From the NCBI GenBank assembly GCA_031549925.1, contig JAVBPA010000006.1, positions 1 to 64,000 on the forward strand: 64,000 nucleotides of DNA, in the 5' to 3' direction. Of this stretch, positions 37,109 through 46,303 are shown in pieces; positions within the stretch are counted from its first letter, which is position 1; the number at the start of each line of letters is the position of its first letter. Origin of the DNA: JAVBPA01 sp031549925. Its GTDB lineage: Bacteria > Bacillota > Clostridia > Oscillospirales > CAG-272. Position numbers and translations under genes: made by a program. Under the pieces are notes generated by a model that was not told the origin of the DNA, ran no database searches, and was given only the letters and a program-made list of their open reading frames with translations.

Positions 37109-38350
37109 TTAATTTAATATCTGACCGTCGTAATAATCTTTTCCTTTTGTGATTATTTTTTCGTATAACCCTAAACGTTTTGTATGTTCGGGATTCGAGA
37201 CATCTTTCGGCTCAACTATAAAATATCCGTTTTTTTCAAATATCGGATTTATCTCGCGGAATTCCACGACAGAACCGTTTAATATATACACTCCGTTTTT
37301 TCCGTCCACAATACGCACGGCTGAAACAGGAACACGGTATCCGCTGTAAGAAAAGCGGATTATATCAACAGTTTGACATCTTAAAAAATTGAAATTTTCG
37401 TTTATTATACCATTTTTAAATATTAATACAATACGTTCGCTGTCAGGTTCTGATATAACCCTGAAGAGATTCATGTTTATAGTTTTGTCGCTGTTATATG
37501 GAAATATAACATCATAATTGCGCCCTTGCACAAAATTATTTATATCTTCATAAAGTATTTCACATGCAATGTACCAATCATAGCTTAATGCGATTTTACC
37601 TATAGCTCCTGAATTTTCAATTTCAAAAGGCTGGGCTTCAATTAATTTTTTATAATCATCGAGAGTCATTATATTTACGTCAACCGATGAAAAAACATTT
37701 TCATAACCGTCTATTGTATCATAAAAATAACCGGATCTTTCGCTGATTACCGTGTCGCTTATATTACCGGAATCACTTTTCAAATTATCGAGACTTTTTT
37801 GTAATTCATCGATCTTTTCTTCCCAGCCGGAAACAACCTTTAAAGAAACCTGACGCCGGTTTAATAATTTAAGCAATTCATCTTTTTTCTTTATGACATA
37901 ATAAATGTCACCGTTTTCGATTTTATCTCTGAAAGTATTATATAGTTTATTTATTCTCGTGTCAATGGTAGAAACATCAGACATTATAATGTTATCTTCA
38001 ATTGAACTGTCTTTAAGCAATTCGATTTTTTTTTCAAGAGCGTTTATTTCGTTATGTATATCGTTTCCTTCTGATATTGTCGCTACTACCGCATCTTTTT
38101 GTATCTTACTTCCGTTTGTGTAATAATAACTGATGTTACCGTCGTAATACGAATATAAAATTTTTTCGTTTCTAATAATATACGCGTCAAGAGAAGCGAT
38201 TTCGTTTTCAGTAACATACATTGCCGGAAGAGTTTCTATACTTTGAGAAAAGTTTCCGGTCATTTGTATAATAATATAAACAACAACAAACACCGATACT
38301 ATTGCTGTAACGATGTAAATTGCGATATCTTTTAAATATTTAGTATCCAT
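37109..38350 (-). CDS. HlyD-like membrane fusion-type protein, unknown partner
   Basis: A 413-residue protein with one N-terminal membrane helix (about residues 8-30), a beta-hairpin with a lipoyl-like half (SYYYTNGSKIQKDAVVATIS), a coiled-coil stretch (residues about 85-175) and a C-terminal beta-barrel region with RVPVSAVRIVDGKNGVYIL. This is the layout of periplasmic adaptors of export pumps, yet no pump gene is near. Such genes occur next to ylmE in Clostridia, so a link to the envelope is plausible. The ATG at 38350 has no good ribosome-binding site. Confidence 0.7.
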   Translation of the reverse strand: MDTKYLKDIAIYIVTAIVSVFVVVYIIIQMTGNFSQSIETLPAMYVTENEIASLDAYIIRNEKILYSYYDGNISYYYTNGSKIQKDAVVATISEGNDIHNEINALEKKIELLKDSSIEDNIIMSDVSTIDTRINKLYNTFRDKIENGDIYYVIKKKDELLKLLNRRQVSLKVVSGWEEKIDELQKSLDNLKSDSGNISDTVISERSGYFYDTIDGYENVFSSVDVNIMTLDDYKKLIEAQPFEIENSGAIGKIALSYDWYIACEILYEDINNFVQGRNYDVIFPYNSDKTINMNLFRVISEPDSERIVLIFKNGIINENFNFLRCQTVDIIRFSYSGYRVPVSAVRIVDGKNGVYILNGSVVEFREINPIFEKNGYFIVEPKDVSNPEHTKRLGLYEKIITKGKDYYDGQILN

Positions 38351-38379
38351 TTTTTTGTATAGTAATAATTTTAGTTTAC

Positions 38380-39324
38380 TTATTTATTAAAACAATGTAT
38401 TATATCACAGTTATTATCAAAAGTTAATAGCTTTTGCACATTGTTTACAATCTCTTCAAATGTATGATTATTGCTTATATCTATATTTTTAATATAATCT
38501 CTGTATTTGAACCATGTAATTTGTCGTTTTGCATAATTCCTGGTTGCTGTTTTTATATTTTCAACAGCTTCTTCAAAGGACCAAAGCCCATCAAGATAAC
38601 TATATAATTCGCGGTATCCGATTGCCTGTGCTGCGTTTGAATCACGTTTTAAGTTAAGAATTTTAACTTCTTCCAATAAACCGTTTTCTATCATAATATC
38701 AACTCTGCGGTTTATTCTTTCGTATAAAGCATCTCTATCCGTATAATTTAATGATATTACATCAAAATTATATTTTGTATTTTGGGGTTTTGATTTTTTA
38801 TCCCATTCGGTTTTTGTTACTCCGGTTGTTTTAAAAATTTCAAGTGCGCGGATAACTCTTTTTTTATTATTTTTATGAATAGCCAAAGCGGATTCATAAT
38901 CGACTTTATATAGCATTGAATGAAGTTCATCGCATGAATATTTTTCCAGTTCTTCGCGGTATTTATGGTCTGATCCGGTTTCAGAAAAAATATTACCGCT
39001 GACGACCGCGTCAATATATAAACCTGTTCCTCCGCAAAATACCGGAATTTTTCCACGGGAGATTATTTCATCCGCTGTATTATAAGCCATTTTCTGATAA
39101 TCGGCACAAGAAAAATTTTCGCAGGGATTAAGTATATCAATCATATGATGACGAACTTCTAAAAGCTCTTCCTGTGTAGGTTTTGCCGTTCCTATATTCA
39201 TACCTTTGTATATTTGCATTGAATCGCAGGAAATAATTTCACCGTTTATTTTTTTGGCAATTTCGATAGCTGCTTTTGTTTTTCCCGAAGCTGTGGGACC
39301 GGTTATAACCGCTATATAATTCAT
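38380..39324 (-). CDS. miaA: tRNA dimethylallyltransferase
   Basis: Attaches a dimethylallyl group to A37 of UNN-decoding tRNAs, the first step of ms2i6A formation. The P-loop GPTASGKT is at residues 9-16; SCDSMQIYKGMNIGTAKP, GGTGLYIDAVV and QITWFKYR are family blocks. ATG 39324 overlaps the stop of the upstream NUDIX-MazG gene as ATGA and is preferred over a start five codons earlier. MiaB, which would complete ms2i6A, is not in the window. Confidence 0.94.
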   Translation of the reverse strand: MNYIAVITGPTASGKTKAAIEIAKKINGEIISCDSMQIYKGMNIGTAKPTQEELLEVRHHMIDILNPCENFSCADYQKMAYNTADEIISRGKIPVFCGGTGLYIDAVVSGNIFSETGSDHKYREELEKYSCDELHSMLYKVDYESALAIHKNNKKRVIRALEIFKTTGVTKTEWDKKSKPQNTKYNFDVISLNYTDRDALYERINRRVDIMIENGLLEEVKILNLKRDSNAAQAIGYRELYSYLDGLWSFEEAVENIKTATRNYAKRQITWFKYRDYIKNIDISNNHTFEEIVNNVQKLLTFDNNCDIIHCFNK

Positions 39325-40094
39325 GACATAAGGTTCCATTCTTCAGGATCAAATTTAAATCCGTTGTGATAACGTTCATTATTATATTCTTCTTTTTTGG
39401 GTATCCATTTTTCAAGATCTATGTTGTATAAATTAGCAATTGCTATAATATAATAAATCATATCCCATAATTCTTCTTCTAAAGTGTTTTTTATATTTTT
39501 ATTATCGGCTCTGTTAGGACCGTTTATTAACTGACGGGCAAGCTCTCCCGCTTCCTCAATAAGTTTTATGAAATATATATTTTCGAATCCGTTTTTATTA
39601 TCCTTGCTTTTTATGTATGCCTGTAAATATTTAATTGTGATATATCCCCGTTCGATCATAAAAGAATTATCTTTTTCAAATCCCAAATCAATTATAGAAG
39701 AACTGTTTATCATTTCAATAAACCTGTTTCTTATAAATATAGGGTATAAGGGAATATCAAATGACAATTTAACCCATTCACTTCCTTTTTGATTTACATC
39801 TTGATTTGTGGGTTTTTGTTTTATATTGTTTTCTAAGATACATAAAAATACGTGATAAATTTTATGTATTCCTCCGCAGATACGTTCGCCGATCGCAGCC
39901 ATTTTTTTTATTTTTACCTTATATCCCGTTTCTTCAAGACATTCTCTGATAACGGTTTCCTGCATGCTTTCGCCTTCATTCTGACCACCTCCGGGTAAAA
40001 TATAATATTTTTCTCCCTGTTCGTTTACGGAATAATTCAATAAAACTTCTCCGTTGTTTATTATTATTGCCTTGCAGGAATTTTTTACATTCAT
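39321..40094 (-). CDS. NUDIX hydrolase fused to a MazG-like pyrophosphohydrolase
   Basis: A 257-residue protein with two nucleotide-cleaning modules. Residues about 7-130 form a NUDIX domain; the NUDIX box reads G-x5-E-x7-RE-x-x-EE-x-G in GGQNEGESMQETVIREC plus LEETGY. From about residue 165 there is a MazG/all-alpha NTP pyrophosphohydrolase-like helical domain with the metal-binding pattern IEEAGELARQ followed by EEELWDMIYY. Both halves usually hydrolyse abnormal or excess nucleoside polyphosphates. ATG 40094 follows GAAGAAGT. The gene opens the run ending at 27419, with miaA overlapping its stop. Confidence 0.78.
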   Translation of the reverse strand: MNVKNSCKAIIINNGEVLLNYSVNEQGEKYYILPGGGQNEGESMQETVIRECLEETGYKVKIKKMAAIGERICGGIHKIYHVFLCILENNIKQKPTNQDVNQKGSEWVKLSFDIPLYPIFIRNRFIEMINSSSIIDLGFEKDNSFMIERGYITIKYLQAYIKSKDNKNGFENIYFIKLIEEAGELARQLINGPNRADNKNIKNTLEEELWDMIYYIIAIANLYNIDLEKWIPKKEEYNNERYHNGFKFDPEEWNLMS

Positions 40095-40220
40095 TTTTAC
40101 TTCTTCCGAATCTATATATTTTATTTTTTATTATAAAACAATTGTAAAGCCAAAACATCAAAGCATAAAAATATTTTTGATTTTAATCATAATATAGTTT
40201 AATACAAAAAATGTATCATA

Positions 40221-41276
40221 TTAATATAAAAACATAGCATCGCCGTATGAAAAAAATCTGTATTTATTTTTTACCGCTTCGCTGTAAGCATTCAAAATTA
40301 TATCTCTTGATGAAAAAGCTGATACAAGCATTAAAAGTGTACTTTCCGGCAAATGAAAATTTGTTATCAAAGCGTTTGTTATTTTAAATTTATAACCCGG
40401 ATAAATATATATTCCCGTCCAACCCGAAAAAGGATGTACCTTACCTTCTTCATTTGAAACACTTTCCAATACTCGGCAGGAGGTTGTTCCTACAGCTATT
40501 ATTCTCTGCGTTCTATTGTTTATTATCTCAGCGTTCTCCGCTGTTATTTCTATATATTCTGAATGCATTTGATGTTCTGTTATATTTTCTTCTTTAACAG
40601 GACGGAAAGTTCCGAGACCTACATGTAACAAAACTCTGGCTATTTTAACTCCAATTTTTTCAATATCACAAAGTAATTGCTGTGTAAAATGCAATCCTGC
40701 TGTCGGAGCCGCGGCGGAACCGTTTATCTTTGCGTATACTGTTTGATATCTTTCCTTTTCGTTGTCGCGTTCCTTTATATAAGGCGGAAGCGGAACTTGT
40801 CCGATTTTATCCAATATTTCGTAAAAATTTCCGTTATATATTAATTTAACGAGACGTCTGCCGTCTGATAATATTTCCGTTATTTCCGCACATAATATAC
40901 CTTCTCCGAATATAATACAAGTACCGATTTTTCCTCTTCTGGCGGGATACATTATTGTCTCCCAAACATTGCCGCTTCTTTCGTTTAAAAGCAACATTTC
41001 CATTTCGATTCCGGTATCGGATTTTTTTCCGATAAGTCTTGCAGGTATAACTTTTGTCTCATTTAAAACGAGAACATCGCCTTTTTTTAAATAATTTTTT
41101 ATATCAGAAAAAATATTATGCGTAATATTACCGTTTTCTTTATTTAAAACAAGCAAGCGGGAATTGTCACGCTTTTCAGCAGGTGTTTGAGCTATGAGTT
41201 CATCGGGAAGCTCATAATAAAAATCTTTCTTTTTTAAATTAGTGGGGAAAAGTTCGTTTTTTATAAGATTATCCAT
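40221..41276 (-). CDS. queA: S-adenosylmethionine:tRNA ribosyltransferase-isomerase
   Basis: Converts preQ1 in tRNA to epoxyqueuosine precursor using the ribosyl part of SAM. The 351-residue product contains the conserved FYYELPDELIAQTPAEKRD, the DVLVLNETKVIPARL block, GSAAAPTAGLHFT and the C-terminal TNFHLPESTLLMLVSAF. No tgt or other queuosine gene lies beside it. The 126 bases between it and the next gene downstream on the minus strand are A+T rich with no clear terminator. Confidence 0.95.
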   Translation of the reverse strand: MDNLIKNELFPTNLKKKDFYYELPDELIAQTPAEKRDNSRLLVLNKENGNITHNIFSDIKNYLKKGDVLVLNETKVIPARLIGKKSDTGIEMEMLLLNERSGNVWETIMYPARRGKIGTCIIFGEGILCAEITEILSDGRRLVKLIYNGNFYEILDKIGQVPLPPYIKERDNEKERYQTVYAKINGSAAAPTAGLHFTQQLLCDIEKIGVKIARVLLHVGLGTFRPVKEENITEHQMHSEYIEITAENAEIINNRTQRIIAVGTTSCRVLESVSNEEGKVHPFSGWTGIYIYPGYKFKITNALITNFHLPESTLLMLVSAFSSRDIILNAYSEAVKNKYRFFSYGDAMFLY

Positions 41277-41349
41277 TTATATTCCGTTTACATATAATAA
41301 AATTAATTAATATTAAATTTGAAACATAATGCAATATTAATTTTAATGC

Positions 41350-41378
41350 TTGACATATCGTATGAATTATGTTAGCAT
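41350..41378 (+). promoter_or_regulatory. Sigma-A promoter of the lysine riboswitch-dapA unit
   Basis: -35 TTGACA (41350-41355), 17-bp spacer, -10 TAGCAT (41373-41378, four of six bases). Transcription would begin about 41385, at the base of the aptamer. Confidence 0.6.
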
Positions 41379-41385
41379 AGAACGC

Positions 41386-41618
41386 AGATAGAGGCTGCGG
41401 CAAAGATAAGTACCAAACGATTACGATTTGTAAATAATACAAATATAAATATATTAATATTAGATATTAACGTAAATGAAAAGGAAAGGCAATGCCGCCG
41501 AAGAAACAAATTTGTTACGACGACTGTTTGTTTCTGGGACGCAAATGAATAATTTGCGTACTGTCATCATAAAAAACCGTCGAGCTTGCTTTTGCTGCGG
41601 TGTGATGGAGAGCTATCA
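41386..41618 (+). promoter_or_regulatory. Lysine riboswitch (L box)
   Basis: Conserved L-box elements occur in order: GATAGAGGCTGCGGC with AAGATAAGTA, GAAAAGGAAAGGC, GCCGCCGAAG, a CTGGGAC loop, ACTGTCATC and the closing GATGGAGAGCTATC. The helix P1 forms from GATAG (41387-41391) and CTATC (41613-41617). The aptamer is followed by a terminator and by dapA, the first step committed to lysine. It would switch off dapA when lysine is abundant. Confidence 0.92.
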
Positions 41619-41738
41619 TGTAAAAATATAATCCTTTTATTTTGTCTTTCTATAAATTTTTTATATAGTAATAAAAGGACATATATTAAATTGACAGGTA
41701 AAATAAATTTTACTTTGTTTATTATATTACATGTATAG

Positions 41739-41759
41739 CCGGTTTTCAACCGGTTTTTT
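41739..41759 (+). terminator. Expression-platform terminator of the lysine riboswitch
   Basis: Stem CCGGTT (41739-41744) and AACCGG (41748-41753) with a three-base loop and six T, 38 bases before the dapA ATG. Confidence 0.8.
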
Positions 41760-41796
41760 CGTTTTTAATAAATATTTTTGAAAGGACATTTTTGCT

Positions 41797-42687
41797 ATGA
41801 AAAATAAAACAATATTCCGCGGAGCGGGAGTTGCTGTTGTAACACCGTTTATTAATGATAAAGTAGATTATAATTCACTCGGAAACATAATCGATTACCA
41901 AATAAAATGCGGCACTGACGCTATTGTTATATGCGGAACAACAGGGGAGAGTTCAACTCTGACCGATGAAGAACACCGAATGTGTATCGAATTTGCGGTT
42001 AAACATACGGCGGGACGCGTACCGGTTATAGCCGGAACAGGATCGAACGATACACAATATTCAATTGAATTATCAAAACACGCTTGTGAAGCCGGAGCAG
42101 ATGCGCTGCTTCTAGTAACCCCCTATTATAACAAAGCAACTCAAAAAGGTTTAATAAAAAGCTTTTCGGCAATTGCGGATGCTTCTACAAAACCAATAAT
42201 TTTATATAATGTTCCTCAGAGAACCGGTTGTTCAATAAATGTATCTACATACAAAGAATTGGCAAAACATGAAAATATTGCAGCGGTTAAAGAAGCAAAC
42301 AGCGATATTTCTAAAATCACGGAATTATTTGCGGAATGCGGAGATGAGCTAGATATTTACAGCGGAAATGATGATCAAATCATACCGTTTTTAGCTCTCG
42401 GGGGATGCGGGGTAATTTCTGTTTTATCAAATGTTATGCCTTCGGAAACGCATGAAATTTGTAAGTTATGGTTTGACGGCAAAATAAAAGAAAGCGCTTC
42501 ATTACAATTAAAGTTGATAAAACTGATAAACGCTTTGTTTTGTGAAGTAAATCCTATACCGGTAAAAACAGCAATGGAAGCTCTCGGTTGGTGTAAAGGT
42601 GAAATAAGAATGCCTTTATGCGAAATGGATGATAAAAATAAACAGTTATTGCTTTCTGCTATGCGGGAGCTTGATTTAATAAAATAA
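41797..42687 (+). CDS. dapA: 4-hydroxy-tetrahydrodipicolinate synthase
   Basis: Condenses pyruvate and aspartate semialdehyde, first committed step of lysine and diaminopimelate synthesis. The 296-residue TIM barrel has the Schiff-base lysine Lys165 in VKEANSD, the CGTTGESSTL phosphate loop, LLVTPYYNKATQKG and ILYNVPQRTG with the catalytic tyrosine. AAAGGACA precedes ATG 41797. Control by the upstream lysine riboswitch is expected. dapB lies about 6 kb downstream with glycan genes between. Confidence 0.97.
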   Translation: MKNKTIFRGAGVAVVTPFINDKVDYNSLGNIIDYQIKCGTDAIVICGTTGESSTLTDEEHRMCIEFAVKHTAGRVPVIAGTGSNDTQYSIELSKHACEAGADALLLVTPYYNKATQKGLIKSFSAIADASTKPIILYNVPQRTGCSINVSTYKELAKHENIAAVKEANSDISKITELFAECGDELDIYSGNDDQIIPFLALGGCGVISVLSNVMPSETHEICKLWFDGKIKESASLQLKLIKLINALFCEVNPIPVKTAMEALGWCKGEIRMPLCEMDDKNKQLLLSAMRELDLIK

Positions 42688-42707
42688 TTATAATAATTAC
42701 AGAAATG

Positions 42708-42749
42708 GCAATGAATAATATATTAATTAGACTGTATATTATTCATTGC
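42708..42749 (+). terminator. Hairpin after dapA, weak terminator candidate
   Basis: A perfect 15-bp inverted repeat (42708-42722 and 42735-42749) with a 12-base loop. Only three T follow, so termination may be incomplete. The gap to 42844 holds nothing else I can name. Confidence 0.45.
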
Positions 42750-42844
42750 TTTAAAATTAAAAATAAACTTATTTTTCAGTTTATTTAAAGATTTTATCAT
42801 ATCATAAAAAATTTATATAAATAATTATATAAAAAGAGGTTTAT

Positions 42845-45424
42845 ATGGAACGAATGATTTATAAAAAAGAATCCACATCTGAAATATCTTTTCCTCTCGG
42901 AGGAATAGGAACGGGTTCAATAGGACTTGCCGGAAACGGAAGATTAATAGACTGGGAAATTTTTAACAGACCGAATAAAGGTTCTGATAACGGTCACAGC
43001 CATATAGCTGTTAAAGCTACAAAAAACGGAAGACTTATTGATGCCCGTGTTTTAAACGGCGATGTTTATCATGAAATGAGCGGGAAATATGGAAAAGGTT
43101 TCGGTTATGGATTAAATAATTCTTCCATGGCTGGTTTCCCTCATTTTTCTGATTGGACTTTTTGTGGTGAATTTCCTTTTGCGAAACTAAATTTTGGCGG
43201 TGATTTCCCGGGTAATATTTCGCTTACCGCTTTTAATCCTTTTATTGTCAGAAACGAAAATGATTCCGGAATACCGGGAGCGTTTTTTGAAATATCCATT
43301 ACAAACACAACAGAAGATGATATTGATTATTCTGTAGCGTTTTCTCTCCGCAATCCATACGTTAAATCTAAAAATGATTATATTAAATTAAATGAAGGCT
43401 GCGCTATATTCATGACTCAATCGGAAGCTGACGAAAATTCGGCAGGATACGGAGATATTTCTCTTGCAACCGACGGAGGGTGTGACGGAAACGGAAAACC
43501 CGGTATTACATCATATCAGCAATATTGGTTCAGAGGCGGATGGTGGGATCATGTAGAAACATATTGGCGTAATTTTGTTGAACATGATACCTTTGCAAAC
43601 CGTATATATGAAAATCCAGGACATTACGATATTGGAACAATATGTGTTAAAATGAACGCTTGTGCCGGAAAAACGGTTAAAGTAAAATACATAATAACTT
43701 GGAACATTCCTAACATGTATAATTATTGGGACAGATATATCATAAAAGACGAAAATGGAGCGGAAAAAGATTATATCTGGAAAAATTATTATTCCACATT
43801 ATTCGCAAATTCACTTGCAAGCGCAAAATATTCCATTAATAATTGGGACAGGCTTTATAACGATACGAAAAAATATCATGATGAATTATTTTTGTCCTCA
43901 CTTCCGCAGGAAGTAATAGAAGCTGTTTCAGCTACGGTTTCTGTTTTAAAAACTCCGACTGTTTTGCGGGTTGAAAACGGAAATTTTTGGGGTTGGGAAG
44001 GCTGCGGTGAAAATCACGGTTCATGTGACGGAAGCTGTACTCATGTTTGGAATTATGCGTATGCGATGGCATTTTTATTTCCTTCGCTTGAAAGAAATAT
44101 CCGCGATACAGATTATTTATATAATTATTCCGATGACGGAAAAATGACTTTCAGGCAAAAGCTTCCTATGGATAGAGAAAAATGGACTTTCAGAGCTTGT
44201 GTTGACGGTCAAATGGGCGGAATAATTAAAATATACCGTGAATGGAAAATATCCGGAGATAATGAATGGCTGAAAAATAAATGGGAACATGTTAAAAAAT
44301 CGTTGGAATATGCTTGGAGTGATTTAAATCCTGACAAATGGGACGCAAATAAAGACGGAGTTCTTGAAGGAAGACAGCATCATACTCTTGATATGGAATT
44401 GTTCGGACCTTCTTCATGGCTCGAAAGTTTTTATCTGGCAGCTCTTGCCGCGGCTTCCGAAATGGCAGAATTTTTAGGTGAAAAAGAAAAAGCTTTAGAA
44501 TACAATAAATTATTTGAATCGGGTAAAAATTATTCGGATAAATATTTATGGAACGGCGAGTATTTTATACAAAATATCAATATACATGATAAAAGCATAT
44601 TGGAATCTTTTGGAGATGAAGCCGTAAATGCTTATTGGAATAATGAATCAAAACAAATAAAATATCAAATAGGGCAGGGAAGCGAAATAGATCAAATGTG
44701 CGGACAATGGCATGCGGCAATTTGCGGAATTAAAGATATATTTAATCCTGATTTACGTAAAAAAGCTCTTGAATCGATGTACAAAAATAATTTTAAATCA
44801 AATATGCGTAATCATTATAATACTTTTCGTATTTTTGCGCAAAACGATGAATCAGGAGCTGTAATGTGTGATTTCCCGGGAAATATCGAAAAACCTGCTA
44901 TTCCGATTCCCTACGCTCAGGAATGTATGCATGGTTTTGAATATCAGTTCGCGGGTTTGTTAATCAGTGAAGGATTAATTGAAAAAGGCCTTTCTGTAGT
45001 ACGTTCTGTAAGAGACAGATACGCAGGATATAACCGTAATCCCTGGAACGAAATTGAATGCGGATCAAATTACGCGCGTTCAATGGCAAGTTATGCGTTG
45101 ATTCCTATATTATCGGGTTTTTATTTTGACATGCCTAATAACGCAATAGGTTTTGAACCGAAAATAAACAAAGAAGATTTCCGTTGTATTTGGAGCTTAA
45201 ACGATGCTTGGGGTAATATTATTATTAATAAAAACGGAGCGGAATTAAATATATTAGACGGAAAAATTAATATAAAAAAATTTAAGCTTCCTGAATATAT
45301 ATTAAAAAATAATTTGGAAATTATATGTGACAGTAAAAAAATTGATTATTCTGTTGACAAAAATTTTATTATATTTAATAATCTTGAAATGATTGAAAAC
45401 AATTTAAAAATAAAAATAATTTAA
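42845..45424 (+). CDS. Glycoside hydrolase family 116 (glucosylceramidase-like beta-glucosidase)
   Basis: An 859-residue protein of the GH116 family (related to GBA2-type and thermophilic bacterial beta-glucosidases). The N-terminal beta-sandwich has FPLGGIGTGSIGLAG and WEIFNRP; the C-terminal (alpha/alpha)6 barrel has GCGENHGSCDGSCTHVWNY and HTLDMELFGPSSW, whose Asp516 is the likely acid/base. The nucleophile Glu I cannot assign with certainty. No signal peptide, so it would act on imported glycosides. AAAGAGG precedes ATG 42845. It is followed after 18 bases by an aldo/keto reductase. Confidence 0.85.
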   Translation: MERMIYKKESTSEISFPLGGIGTGSIGLAGNGRLIDWEIFNRPNKGSDNGHSHIAVKATKNGRLIDARVLNGDVYHEMSGKYGKGFGYGLNNSSMAGFPHFSDWTFCGEFPFAKLNFGGDFPGNISLTAFNPFIVRNENDSGIPGAFFEISITNTTEDDIDYSVAFSLRNPYVKSKNDYIKLNEGCAIFMTQSEADENSAGYGDISLATDGGCDGNGKPGITSYQQYWFRGGWWDHVETYWRNFVEHDTFANRIYENPGHYDIGTICVKMNACAGKTVKVKYIITWNIPNMYNYWDRYIIKDENGAEKDYIWKNYYSTLFANSLASAKYSINNWDRLYNDTKKYHDELFLSSLPQEVIEAVSATVSVLKTPTVLRVENGNFWGWEGCGENHGSCDGSCTHVWNYAYAMAFLFPSLERNIRDTDYLYNYSDDGKMTFRQKLPMDREKWTFRACVDGQMGGIIKIYREWKISGDNEWLKNKWEHVKKSLEYAWSDLNPDKWDANKDGVLEGRQHHTLDMELFGPSSWLESFYLAALAAASEMAEFLGEKEKALEYNKLFESGKNYSDKYLWNGEYFIQNINIHDKSILESFGDEAVNAYWNNESKQIKYQIGQGSEIDQMCGQWHAAICGIKDIFNPDLRKKALESMYKNNFKSNMRNHYNTFRIFAQNDESGAVMCDFPGNIEKPAIPIPYAQECMHGFEYQFAGLLISEGLIEKGLSVVRSVRDRYAGYNRNPWNEIECGSNYARSMASYALIPILSGFYFDMPNNAIGFEPKINKEDFRCIWSLNDAWGNIIINKNGAELNILDGKINIKKFKLPEYILKNNLEIICDSKKIDYSVDKNFIIFNNLEMIENNLKIKII

Positions 45425-45442
45425 TAAAGGGAGAAAAATAAA

Positions 45443-46267
45443 ATGAATATTAAAACAAAAGTAAAACTCAACAACGGAAACGAAATTCCAATATTCGGAC
45501 TTGGTGTTTTTAAAGCTGTAAACGGAGAAGAAACAGAAAATTCCGTTTTGTGGGCAATCGAAGCTGGATATCGACACATTGATACAGCGGCGATATACGG
45601 CAATGAAGAAGCTGTAGGGAACGCGGTAAAAAAATGCGGTATTCCGCGTGAAGAATTGTTTATCACAACTAAACTCTGGAATGAAGAAATGCGCCGCGGA
45701 AATCAATTGAAAGCTTTTGATGAAAGTTTACGTAAGCTTGGACTCGATTATGTGGATTTGTATTTGATACACTGGCCTGTTAAAGAAGTTTATTTAAAAT
45801 CATGGGAATGTATGGAAAAAATATATGCCTCCGGAAAAGCCAAATCAATCGGAGTTTCCAATTTTAAAGTTTCTCATATGAATAATCTTTTATCGTCATG
45901 TAATATTATACCGGCTGTAAACCAAATGGAATTTAATCCTCAAATGCAGGATTATGATATATTAAATTTATGCCTTAAAAAAAATATTGCTTTTGAATCA
46001 TGGAGTCCGCTCGGGTGCGGAAAATATACTTCCGACAGTGAAATAAGCAAAATAGGTTCAAAATACGGAAAAAGCGCTGTCCAAACAATATTAAGATGGA
46101 TACTTCAAAAAAACATTATAGTTTTTCCGAAATCCGTTAAAAAAGATCATATAATCGAAAACGCTGATATATTTGATTTTGCTTTATCAAATGAAGATTG
46201 TGCTAAAATTGATTCAATGCATACGGGAATAAGATCGGGAGCCGACCCGGATACATTTACATTTTAG
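45443..46267 (+). CDS. Aldo/keto reductase
   Basis: A 274-residue NADPH-dependent TIM-barrel oxidoreductase of the AKR5-like group. The tetrad is visible: Asp in RHIDTAAIYGNE with its Tyr, Lys in FITTKLWNE and His in YLIHWPV. GVSNF and the C-terminal FPKSVKKDHI cofactor-binding block are also present. AAAGGGAG precedes ATG 45443. Likely reduces a sugar or aldehyde from the neighbouring glycan pathway; this is inference. Confidence 0.9.
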   Translation: MNIKTKVKLNNGNEIPIFGLGVFKAVNGEETENSVLWAIEAGYRHIDTAAIYGNEEAVGNAVKKCGIPREELFITTKLWNEEMRRGNQLKAFDESLRKLGLDYVDLYLIHWPVKEVYLKSWECMEKIYASGKAKSIGVSNFKVSHMNNLLSSCNIIPAVNQMEFNPQMQDYDILNLCLKKNIAFESWSPLGCGKYTSDSEISKIGSKYGKSAVQTILRWILQKNIIVFPKSVKKDHIIENADIFDFALSNEDCAKIDSMHTGIRSGADPDTFTF

Positions 46268-46303
46268 TTATTTTTTATAAATAACATGAATCGGGGGAAT
46301 TAT

